NCBI GenBank assembly: GCA_016763335.1
Contig: JAESUD010000104.1
Span: 1 to 5,739, forward strand
DNA length: 5,739 nt
Reading direction: 5' to 3'
Source: Emcibacteraceae bacterium
Lineage (GTDB): Bacteria > Pseudomonadota > Alphaproteobacteria > Sphingomonadales > Emcibacteraceae
Notes under the pieces: generated by a model
Database searches by the model: none
Told to the model about the DNA's origin: nothing
What the model saw: the letters and a program-made list of their open reading frames with translations, nothing else
Program-made: the position numbers and the translations under genes
Shown: in pieces, positions 1 to 5,478 of the stretch
How the letters are laid out: every line of letters starts with the position of its first letter
Numbering within the stretch: the first letter of the stretch is position 1

Positions 1-109
1 TTCGAGTGAAATCAGGCGCATGTTCTTGCGCATTTACAGTGCTTCCGAACATAATAAAAGGCAACGTTAAGAACTTCAGTAAACTTTTTTGCTTTAAATA
101 TTTTTTCAT
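1..109 (-). CDS. exported protein of unknown function, N-terminal 36 codons only (cut by window edge)
   Basis: An ATG at 109-107 opens a frame that stays open to the left edge (36 codons plus one base). The translation is a textbook Sec signal peptide: a basic n-region (MKKYLKQKSLLK), a hydrophobic core (FLTLPFIMFGSTV) and a likely signal peptidase I site after N-A (NA|QEHAPDFTR). The product should therefore be exported, probably to the periplasm or beyond. A GGGA stretch at 117-120 lies 7 nt upstream of the ATG and is a modest ribosome binding site. The gene follows the receptor on the same strand after about 380 bp, which contain a hairpin and a candidate promoter, so it may form its own transcription unit. 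Genes in this position often encode an enzyme acting on the receptor's substrate, but the eight visible mature residues do not identify a family. The opposite-strand frame over this stretch is F-rich and looks non-coding. Confidence 0.72.
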   Translation of the reverse strand, partial: MKKYLKQKSLLKFLTLPFIMFGSTVNAQEHAPDFTR

Positions 110-161
110 ATTTTTTTCCCATATTTTTCTATTTTATATTAATGCATCATTAAAGCGTGAA

Positions 162-191
162 ATAGCAAACGGTAGTTATGACCACTGTCAA
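162..191 (-). promoter_or_regulatory. candidate sigma-70-type promoter for the exported-protein gene
   Basis: On the minus strand a perfect -35 TTGACA (191-186) is followed after 18 nt by TGCTAT (167-162), which matches only three of six consensus -10 positions. Transcription would start near 155 and give a leader of about 45 nt before the ATG at 109. The perfect -35 and the position are in favour; the poor -10 and the generally AT-rich context are against. Confidence 0.35.
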
Positions 192-307
192 AATAATATT
201 ACTCTTTCCGTGCCAACGTAACTCATCCAAACGTACAATATTAATGTAGATATTGGTCTCACAGAAAGAAAAAAACACCTATTAATAGTCATGAAATATC
301 CCTATCA

Positions 308-322
308 AAAAAGTAACTTTTT
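308..322. repeat. AT-rich inverted repeat, 7-bp arms
   Basis: The arms AAAAAGT and ACTTTTT are separated by one base. The dyad sits between the receptor stop and the candidate promoter of the downstream gene, so it could be a protein-binding site. In such AT-rich DNA a chance occurrence is quite possible. Confidence 0.3.
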
Positions 323-402
323 AATTAATGACGAACGGCTAAAAACTTTATCTTTCCTGCACACACAGTGTACCGCATAACCCCCTCTTTTAGTTGTTGT
401 AC

Positions 403-431
403 ATCTGGGCGAATGATATATTCGCCCAGAT
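403..431 (-). terminator. strong perfect hairpin downstream of the receptor gene
   Basis: ATCTGGGCGAAT (403-414) and ATTCGCCCAGAT (420-431) are perfect reverse complements, giving a 12-bp stem with a GC-rich middle and a 5-nt loop. It begins about 60 nt after the receptor stop codon at 492-494. There is no T-tract after the stem on either strand (the minus-strand sequence continues GTACAACAACT), so it is not a canonical intrinsic terminator. It may terminate transcription with help, protect the 3' end of the receptor mRNA, or mark the end of the operon. Confidence 0.5.
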
Positions 432-438
432 AAAAGTC

Positions 439-462
439 ACTGCAAGATAAGCAGTATTTTTT
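439..462 (+). terminator. weak hairpin plus T-run, plus-strand orientation
   Basis: ACTGC (439-443) pairs with GCAGT (451-455) across a 7-nt loop, and six T residues follow at 457-462. This is the arrangement of a small intrinsic terminator read on the plus strand, but the 5-bp stem is weak and no plus-strand gene is visible to the left. It could block antisense transcription into the receptor gene or be chance. Confidence 0.25.
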
Positions 463-491
463 ATAACCATCATATAAATTATAGTCTTTAT

Positions 492-3278
492 TTAAAAGTT
501 AGTCGACAAACGAACATAATAAGATCCGCCTGTAAAACCAAACGGTGATGTAGAATCATATTGGCCAGAGCCCCTTGTTCTACTTGGTGTTCGAATTTCG
601 GTAGGATAAGTATTGAAAATATTATTTGCACCTATTGCCAGACGATAGATTTCATCAAATACATATGCTATTTCAAGATCAGCAATCCATTTCGCGTCTG
701 AGAACAGATCGTTATCAGGATTGCTTCTATGAATAACACTCGTTCCGCCGAACCGTGTCAGCTTTGCATTCACACTAAGATTATTCAGATCCCAATTTAA
801 ACCAAGATTAATCTTAGGACTTGGTATTTCGGTTAGCGAGCCTTGACGTGCTCTGTCAAATAATCCGTTAACAAGTGGGATACCTACTAATTCCGATGGT
901 GTTGGTGCAATATTTTGAATTATAGTGTCATTATAATTATAACTCGCTATCCAAGTAAATTGCCCAAAAACATCTAAATCTTGTTTTAATGTTGCAACAA
1001 TATCAATTCCACGTGTTCTTGTATCAATAGCGTTTGTATAAAATTGCACTGCTTCAAGTGCGGCTGTTGGAATTGTTGATGTAGACGCAATTCTATCATC
1101 TAAATTAATTTGGTACGCGTCAACAGTAACCGTGAAATTATCGGTTGGAATTAACACAAAACCTAAGCTAAGGTTCAATGATTTCTCCGGTTTGAGCGGT
1201 GTTGCACCAAAAGCAAGCGCTTCTTCCGACGTGGGTGGGAGAGTGTTAATAAGATACAACTCTTGAACAGCTGTTATCGTTCTAAATTGGCTTGTCGTTG
1301 CAGAAAAAGCAGATTGGGCGAGACCAGGAGCCCTAAAGCCGGTACTAACAGCACCACGCGCTGATATCCAATCAGTGAACTCATATCGTCCAGCCAATTT
1401 GCCGGTGAGAGTTTCCCCTGAAGCATCATCATAGCTTTCAAAACGGGTTGCAGCACTTATATAAGCTCTATCGGTGATATCGTATCCAACTTCACCATAG
1501 ACGGCAATATTACCCCGTGTTGTATCAGTTTCATTTGATGGGCGAATACCTTGTCCACCTTGCGAGCCAGGTGATGCGTTCCCTACACCGTCAGTGCCCG
1601 CAATGTAACTTGCTGTCTCGCCGGCAATCATCGTGTAATTTTCAGAACGGTACAACGCACCAAATGATGTTTGTAATTCTCCGCCTCTAAAATCAAAAGA
1701 ACGGGTTAAATCTATTTGAGTAACCCACTCCGATGAAATTAATTCACCAATAATAAAGCTGGTAGGGCTTAACCGTCCAAGGCTTGCATTCACAGTATTT
1801 GAAACTGATTCATGAGCACTGTCTTTACCAAAATTGAAAGATGCATCATAATCCCATCCTGAGACGTTCCCCCGTATACCAGCAGCAACTTCAAAATCGG
1901 TTTCTTCAATTAATACAGCAGGGCGAAATCCAAAAGGGAAAATTTCGGTAATGTTATTTGGATCATTTGGCTCTCGGTAGCTGAAGTTTAAATGAGATGC
2001 TCGGTCCGTAAAGGTACCGAACATATATAATTCAGTGCCTTCAATTTCATATCCTGCATTAGCACTTAAAGATAATGTTTCTTGTGGAAATCTACCATAA
2101 TTTGTTGTTACGAGACGGTCTATAGTACCTTCCCTTGGATCAAGCCCACCACCTGGAAGATCAGGAAATAATCTTACACTAGGATCAAGCCGTACGGCTC
2201 TGTTTGAATCTTCCTGATGTTTATAAACAGTAGATAAATTAAGAAAACCATTTTGACCCAATGAAAAACCTAAGTTACCAGTAAACATATATCTCTGGCC
2301 ATCGCCATTATCAAAATTCTCAGAATAGGTTGTAGAAGCACTGCCGCCTTCATCACTATCTTTTAATATAATATTGATTACGCCTGCAATAGCATCGGAC
2401 CCATATTGAGCAGCAGCACCATCGCGCAGCACTTCTACAGTTTTGATCGCGGATAAGGGAATCATATCTAAATCAACAGGAGCAGACCCATTATATAATG
2501 ATGACACTGCCATAATTAATGATGACTTATGCCGTCTTTTGCCATTAACTAAAATTAATGTATGGTCTGGGTTTAAACCTCTCAATGCACCCGTCGCAAT
2601 GATAGAAGCCGTGCCACCACCAGCACGCGTTGGTGCATTATATGAAGGCGTTAAGAAATTCAATGCATCAATAAGACCATCATTTGCTCTTCTCTCTAAG
2701 TCATCAGCTGAGAATACATCAGCAGGTACAGCGCTTTTCAGTACTGATCGTGGTTTGCCTCTTGTGCCAATAGTAATAACCGTATCGATTTCACTTTCAT
2801 CTGCTTTATTCACATTCGTATCTTGGCTTTGTGCAATTCCACTTCCTAATAAAAATGCTAACACTGAAGTTATCATATTCCTTTTAACGTTCACTTCTTC
2901 TCTCCCATTAATGTTTTGATCATTAGGCTCCATAGTATTCTGCAATGAGAAAATACTAAGAAACCCATTATCAAAACCACTTTTTAATCCTGTCCCTTCA
3001 AGCATTTGCTCTAAAGCATCAGAAAGAGTGAAGCTGCCTCGCACAGACTTTGCAGTCTTATTTTCGGCGAGATCGTATGAGAAAAGAAATTGCGCACCAG
3101 TCTGTTTTGCCAAATCATTCAATGAGTCAGCAACTGATTGTGATGGAAGGTTAATCACATATTGTTTGGTTGTGATTTCTGCATTATTATCTGCTTTAGC
3201 TATGTTTATAGGCAACCACAGAGACAGGAGACAAACAAACGCTAAAGCCTGTAGTGTCTTAAATAAAGCAGATTTCAA
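492..3278 (-). CDS. TonB-dependent outer-membrane receptor with N-terminal STN signalling domain
   Basis: This is a ligand-gated outer-membrane importer powered by TonB-ExbB-ExbD, of the transducer subclass that also signals to an anti-sigma factor. The frame is open to an ATG at 3467 (991 residues, used here for numbering). I place the start at TTG 3278 (residue 64, 928-residue product) because a good signal peptide starts there: basic start, hydrophobic core LQALAFVCLLSLWLP, cleavage after AKA at 92. GGGAGGAC lies upstream at 3294-3301, though 15 nt away is long. ATG 3344 (residue 42) is the main alternative. Domains: STN about 101-175; a second signal-peptide-like segment 192-212; TonB box about 228-234 (DTVITIG); plug about 240-369 with VEVLRDGAAAQYGSDAIAGV; a 22-strand-type barrel from about 375 to the C-terminal Phe 991, ending YYVRLSTNF. 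The plug and barrel resemble the large proteobacterial family annotated as iron-complex receptors, but the ligand cannot be read from sequence; siderophore, haem, peptide or other substrates are all possible. Confidence 0.93.
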   Translation of the reverse strand: MKSALFKTLQALAFVCLLSLWLPINIAKADNNAEITTKQYVINLPSQSVADSLNDLAKQTGAQFLFSYDLAENKTAKSVRGSFTLSDALEQMLEGTGLKSGFDNGFLSIFSLQNTMEPNDQNINGREEVNVKRNMITSVLAFLLGSGIAQSQDTNVNKADESEIDTVITIGTRGKPRSVLKSAVPADVFSADDLERRANDGLIDALNFLTPSYNAPTRAGGGTASIIATGALRGLNPDHTLILVNGKRRHKSSLIMAVSSLYNGSAPVDLDMIPLSAIKTVEVLRDGAAAQYGSDAIAGVINIILKDSDEGGSASTTYSENFDNGDGQRYMFTGNLGFSLGQNGFLNLSTVYKHQEDSNRAVRLDPSVRLFPDLPGGGLDPREGTIDRLVTTNYGRFPQETLSLSANAGYEIEGTELYMFGTFTDRASHLNFSYREPNDPNNITEIFPFGFRPAVLIEETDFEVAAGIRGNVSGWDYDASFNFGKDSAHESVSNTVNASLGRLSPTSFIIGELISSEWVTQIDLTRSFDFRGGELQTSFGALYRSENYTMIAGETASYIAGTDGVGNASPGSQGGQGIRPSNETDTTRGNIAVYGEVGYDITDRAYISAATRFESYDDASGETLTGKLAGRYEFTDWISARGAVSTGFRAPGLAQSAFSATTSQFRTITAVQELYLINTLPPTSEEALAFGATPLKPEKSLNLSLGFVLIPTDNFTVTVDAYQINLDDRIASTSTIPTAALEAVQFYTNAIDTRTRGIDIVATLKQDLDVFGQFTWIASYNYNDTIIQNIAPTPSELVGIPLVNGLFDRARQGSLTEIPSPKINLGLNWDLNNLSVNAKLTRFGGTSVIHRSNPDNDLFSDAKWIADLEIAYVFDEIYRLAIGANNIFNTYPTEIRTPSRTRGSGQYDSTSPFGFTGGSYYVRLSTNF
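2832..2906 (-). promoter_or_regulatory. internal ribosome binding site, GTG start and second signal peptide inside the receptor frame
   Basis: GGGAG (2906-2902) is followed after 7 nt by GTG (2894-2892), in the receptor reading frame at residue 192. The next residues form a complete signal peptide: basic MNVKRNM, hydrophobic ITSVLAFLLGSGIA, then a plausible cleavage after Ala 212 (GIA|QSQ). Translation from here would give an 800-residue receptor without the STN domain, a normal size for that class. The signal is better spaced than the one at the presumed N-terminal start. Whether it is used in the cell is inference. Confidence 0.6.
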
Positions 3279-3293
3279 ATATATAACCCAACC

Positions 3294-3301
3294 GTCCTCC
3301 C
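3294..3301 (-). promoter_or_regulatory. Shine-Dalgarno-like GGGAGGAC upstream of the receptor start
   Basis: GGGAGGAC is close to the anti-Shine-Dalgarno complement and is the only strong purine-rich site in the region between FecR and the STN domain. It lies 15 nt before TTG 3278, longer than the usual 5-10 nt. No comparable site precedes ATG 3344 or ATG 3368, and ATG 3467 has only a close AAAGG. This supports the TTG start but does not settle it. Confidence 0.45.
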
Positions 3302-3302
3302 G

Positions 3303-3325
3303 ACCAACAAAATATACCTGTTGGT
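3303..3325 (-). repeat. 7-bp inverted repeat in the receptor leader
   Basis: On the minus strand ACCAACA and TGTTGGT are perfect complements around a 9-nt loop, and the stem ends two bases before GGGAGGAC. In RNA it would place a hairpin immediately upstream of the presumed ribosome binding site. A second, overlapping stem (ATACC with GGTAT, 3314-3327) uses the same bases, so the two are mutually exclusive. Confidence 0.35.
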
Positions 3326-3381
3326 ATTTTATTTCTTTTTCCATAGATACGATCCATGGCAACACCATTTTAAGTGGTCTT

Positions 3382-3417
3382 GTATGAACTATAACTTTTG
3401 GGAATGAGAAACCCGCC
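3382..3417 (-). promoter_or_regulatory. candidate ECF-sigma promoter for the receptor gene
   Basis: GGCGGGTTTCTC (3417-3406) is a GC-rich island in otherwise AT-rich spacer, and 15 nt after its GGGTTT comes TATAGTTCATAC (3393-3382). This spacing and the lack of a sigma-70 -35 suit an ECF-type promoter, and FecI-type sigmas are expected to act just upstream of their receptor gene. I cannot match it to a firm consensus. If real, transcription starts near 3375, which would exclude the ATG at 3467 as the start of the receptor. Confidence 0.28.
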
Positions 3418-3539
3418 ACTCTTGGGGTGATTTTTTTAAATAAAATAATTGCCATTAAAATATCCATACCTTTTGTCGAGGTCGAAACACACTGGGAAAT
3501 ATGAGTTTTTTATTTTTAAAAAGATCGTAGAATTGAATA

Positions 3540-4685
3540 TTATAATTTATTTTTCATACTTAAATGAACGGTATGATCATCTACGGAATGGACTTTAATA
3601 TTAAAATTGGTTTCCAAAACTCTCAATAATGCTTCAGTTTCGCCGACCTTAAACTGTCCGCCTATTCTTATTTCGGAAATAGCGGGATCATCTATCTCTA
3701 TATTAATCTCAGTGTATCGATTAATTTCCCGAACGACCTCAAACAAAGATTCTCCTTCGAAAAGCAGCAGCCCTTTACGCCAAGCAAGCTGCTGTACTAA
3801 ATTATGTTCTTCAAGTACTTCAATAATTTCTTCCATATTGGTTATTTCGCTGGGTTCAAATTCAACAGATTGTCCTGCTTCAAGAAAACCTAAAGTATGT
3901 GAATAAACAACTTTTTCGAGTGGTAAGGAAACATATGTACCCTCACTATTTAAAGAAGTAATAGTGGTAAGGTCAGTGCTTTTACTTTGTCTTGGAACTA
4001 ACGAAATTGCTGATAAGGACACCTTTCCTTCGGTTACGGTGACTTTTATTGTTTGGTTATTCAACCTTACGGCAAACGCTGTTCCAATAGCATTGATTTT
4101 TCCTCCGCCCGCAATTACTTCGAAAGGACGGTTGGGGTCTTTGCTAACCTCAAAATGTGCTTCCCCTTGCAACAATGTCACTGATCTTTTGTTTTCGGAA
4201 TAATCCACTTGAATATTGCTATTGGTGTTGAGTTCAATAATTGAGCCATCGGCCAGGGTAATTGTATTCTGTTCGCCAACTCGGGTTTCATATAATCCAT
4301 TTTCAGCAATGCTTGATTGGGGGAAATTGTTAAATATAGTTTTCCCAAAAACAATCCCTACTAAAAGAACGGTTGCTATTACAGTCGCACTTTTCCAGTT
4401 TCGCCACCACTTATTCGGATAAACATTGGTCCAAAAATTAAAACCATATCCATTTTTTGACTTATAATGTTTAGAATCAGAAAGCTCTGTAAGAATATTG
4501 GCATTATCCCAATGCCTAGCAAGCCTTAGTAACTGTTTTCTATGGACCGAACTACGATTTATCCACTCTCGCAAGGAATTAAGTTGCTTTTTAGTTGGCG
4601 CATCATCGCCATCTAACCGCACCAGCCATTCAGAAGCCTCTGTCTCAATTTCTTCTTGAGTCGAAAATTTGTGAATGTTACTCAT
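3540..4685 (-). CDS. FecR-family anti-sigma regulator (inner-membrane)
   Basis: The 381-residue product would span the inner membrane once, hold the sigma factor in the cytoplasm and receive the signal from the receptor's STN domain in the periplasm. Domains: N-terminal DUF4880-type helical region about 10-60 (ASEWLVRLD, LREWINRSSVHRKQLLRL), which binds the sigma factor in relatives; one membrane helix about 99-117 (ATVIATVLLVGIVFG) after a Trp/Lys/Arg-rich stretch; FecR domain about 130-225 (TITLADGSIIELNTNS, GEAHFEVSKDPNRPFEV, TVTEGKVSL); C-terminal STN-like domain about 305-378. The Gly201-Thr202 pair in NAIGTAF matches the position of the Gly-Thr site where FoxR and relatives self-cleave, so processing is plausible but inferred. 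The stretch at about 226-300, with an acidic EEIIEVLEEHN segment, makes it longer than E. coli FecR (about 317 residues). The start is supported by GGAGG at 4700-4696, 10 nt upstream. It overlaps the sigma gene by ATGA and so is probably translationally coupled. Confidence 0.95.
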   Translation of the reverse strand: MSNIHKFSTQEEIETEASEWLVRLDGDDAPTKKQLNSLREWINRSSVHRKQLLRLARHWDNANILTELSDSKHYKSKNGYGFNFWTNVYPNKWWRNWKSATVIATVLLVGIVFGKTIFNNFPQSSIAENGLYETRVGEQNTITLADGSIIELNTNSNIQVDYSENKRSVTLLQGEAHFEVSKDPNRPFEVIAGGGKINAIGTAFAVRLNNQTIKVTVTEGKVSLSAISLVPRQSKSTDLTTITSLNSEGTYVSLPLEKVVYSHTLGFLEAGQSVEFEPSEITNMEEIIEVLEEHNLVQQLAWRKGLLLFEGESLFEVVREINRYTEINIEIDDPAISEIRIGGQFKVGETEALLRVLETNFNIKVHSVDDHTVHLSMKNKL

Positions 4686-5302
4686 TTCAATTCCGCCTCC
4701 GAGATTTTGACAACATCACCTCCACCCTCACATGCCTCTAGTTCATCAACATATTTGGCACTTAAACGAACGCCCTTCGCCATATGTTTTTCCACAGTAC
4801 TCACAGCTATCCCCAAACTTTCTGAAATTTCCTTATACGTCATACCATGCACCTTGCGCATTAGAAAAACGCGACGGCATTGCTCTGGTAATTTTGCCAC
4901 AGCTTGATAATGTATATCCAATGACTGCCTCGCTATTGCCTCATCTTCTGCAGTGCCACCTTCCCAGATGACAGCTGAGTTATCAATATCCTCTATATAA
5001 TCTATTATTTGACTGGATTTTTTTGTTAACTCAGTAATCGCCACATTGTGCGCGATCCGAAAGAGAAACGATTTTGGGTGGTCGATTTTACGTTTTTGTT
5101 CAGTTCTATATGCCCTCAAGAAGGCTTCCTGTGCAACGTCATCAATGTCATGGCTGCGCCTTACGAAACGCGAAATATATCCACGAAGTGCTGATTGATG
5201 AAGCAAGAAAGAACTTAAGATGGACGGAGATTTTTCCACCCTTTTATCGACTTTCAAACGATCTTTAGAGCCTCTTTCTGATTGTTTCACCTTTTTATTC
5301 AC
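4682..5302 (-). CDS. FecI-like ECF sigma factor
   Basis: This cytoplasmic sigma-70-family factor directs RNA polymerase to promoters of the surface-signalling regulon. From the GTG at 5302 it is 206 residues. Region 2 covers about 30-95 (SHDIDDVAQEAFLRAY and HPKSFLFRIAHNVAI). Region 4 covers about 130-183 with LPEQCRRVFLMRKVHGMTY and the helix-turn-helix KEISESLGIAVSTVEKHMAKG, which reads the -35 element. Region 3 and a region 1.1 are absent, as in all ECF sigmas. The frame stays open to another GTG at 5341, but the 5302 start is favoured by GGAGG 8 nt upstream and by the basic MNKKVKQSERGSKDR start. The lysine/arginine-rich N-terminal tail of about 25 residues before region 2 is longer than in E. 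coli FecI. The stop overlaps the FecR start, and a sigma-70-like promoter lies about 120 nt upstream. Confidence 0.95.
   Translation of the reverse strand: MNKKVKQSERGSKDRLKVDKRVEKSPSILSSFLLHQSALRGYISRFVRRSHDIDDVAQEAFLRAYRTEQKRKIDHPKSFLFRIAHNVAITELTKKSSQIIDYIEDIDNSAVIWEGGTAEDEAIARQSLDIHYQAVAKLPEQCRRVFLMRKVHGMTYKEISESLGIAVSTVEKHMAKGVRLSAKYVDELEACEGGGDVVKISEAELK
4696..4700 (-). promoter_or_regulatory. ribosome binding site of the FecR gene, inside the sigma gene
   Basis: GGAGG lies 10 nt upstream of the FecR ATG (4685) and within the last codons of the sigma factor. With the ATGA overlap it suggests coupled, near-stoichiometric synthesis of the sigma factor and its regulator. Confidence 0.6.
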
Positions 5303-5310
5303 AGTTATAG

Positions 5311-5315
5311 CCTCC
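5311..5315 (-). promoter_or_regulatory. ribosome binding site deciding the sigma-factor start
   Basis: GGAGG lies 8 nt before the GTG at 5302, the best-spaced ribosome site in the region. It favours this start over the in-frame GTG at 5341, which has no purine-rich site before it. Confidence 0.7.
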
Positions 5316-5355
5316 AACGGTAAAATCTTAACATATAACACATATAAGAGCGAAT

Positions 5356-5378
5356 TTAAGGCCCTTTAATCCTTTAAT
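5356..5378. repeat. tandem 8-mer with overlapping dyad in the sigma-gene leader
   Basis: CCTTTAAT occurs twice head to tail (5363-5370 and 5371-5378). The first copy overlaps an imperfect dyad, TTAAGG CC CTTTAA (5356-5369). It lies between the candidate promoter and the sigma start, so it could be a binding site in the leader, or simply a slippage duplication. Confidence 0.4.
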
Positions 5379-5421
5379 AGTCAGCTTTCTGTGACGCAGA
5401 GAGACAACAAAAACCATTTTG

Positions 5422-5450
5422 TTAATAGAACCTCGTTTCGCCATTGGCAA
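5422..5450 (-). promoter_or_regulatory. sigma-70-like promoter of the sigma-fecR operon
   Basis: The minus strand reads TTGCCA (5450-5445), a 17-nt spacer, then TATTAA (5427-5422). The -35 matches five of six consensus bases and the -10 four of six. Transcription would begin near 5415, with a leader of about 110 nt before the GTG at 5302. It is the best sigma-70 match I find upstream of the operon. Confidence 0.5.
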
Positions 5451-5457
5451 GACTTTT

Positions 5458-5473
5458 GAATTATTTCTAATTC
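5458..5473. promoter_or_regulatory. 16-bp perfect dyad next to the -35, candidate operator
   Basis: GAATTA and TAATTC flank a 4-nt centre, and the dyad ends 8 bp upstream of the candidate -35 at 5450. That is a sensible position for a regulator of the sigma operon. FecI-type operons are commonly iron-controlled. The site is not a good Fur box, and its plus strand (TTTTGAATTATTTCTAA) only loosely resembles the Irr iron-control element TTTAGAA-N3-TTCTAAA. The regulator is unknown. Confidence 0.38.
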
Positions 5474-5478
5474 CAAGT

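Larger units (their letters stand above)
110..491. other. intergenic region between receptor and downstream gene
   Basis: No supported gene lies here. The stretch is very AT-rich and holds a 12-bp hairpin (403-431), a weaker hairpin followed by T residues on the plus strand (439-462), an AT-rich inverted repeat (308-322) and a candidate promoter (162-191). Apart from these I see only scattered A and T runs. Confidence 0.6.

Noticed and set aside
6..221. Plus-strand open frame of 71 codons starting with GTG at the left edge
   Set aside because: It is F-, N- and I-rich with no ribosome site, and it lies opposite a convincing minus-strand signal peptide that starts at 109.
2443..2919. Plus-strand open frame of 158 codons within the receptor gene, and a 119-codon one at 3028-3387
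   Set aside because: Both are antisense to conserved receptor domains (plug and STN) and show no recognisable domain of their own; they look like shadow frames.
3247..3289. Out-of-frame TTG close behind GGGAGGAC giving a 10-codon leader peptide (MGYIFEICFI) that overlaps the receptor start
   Set aside because: Spacing is only 4 nt after GGAGG, the start is TTG, and such a short frame is expected by chance.
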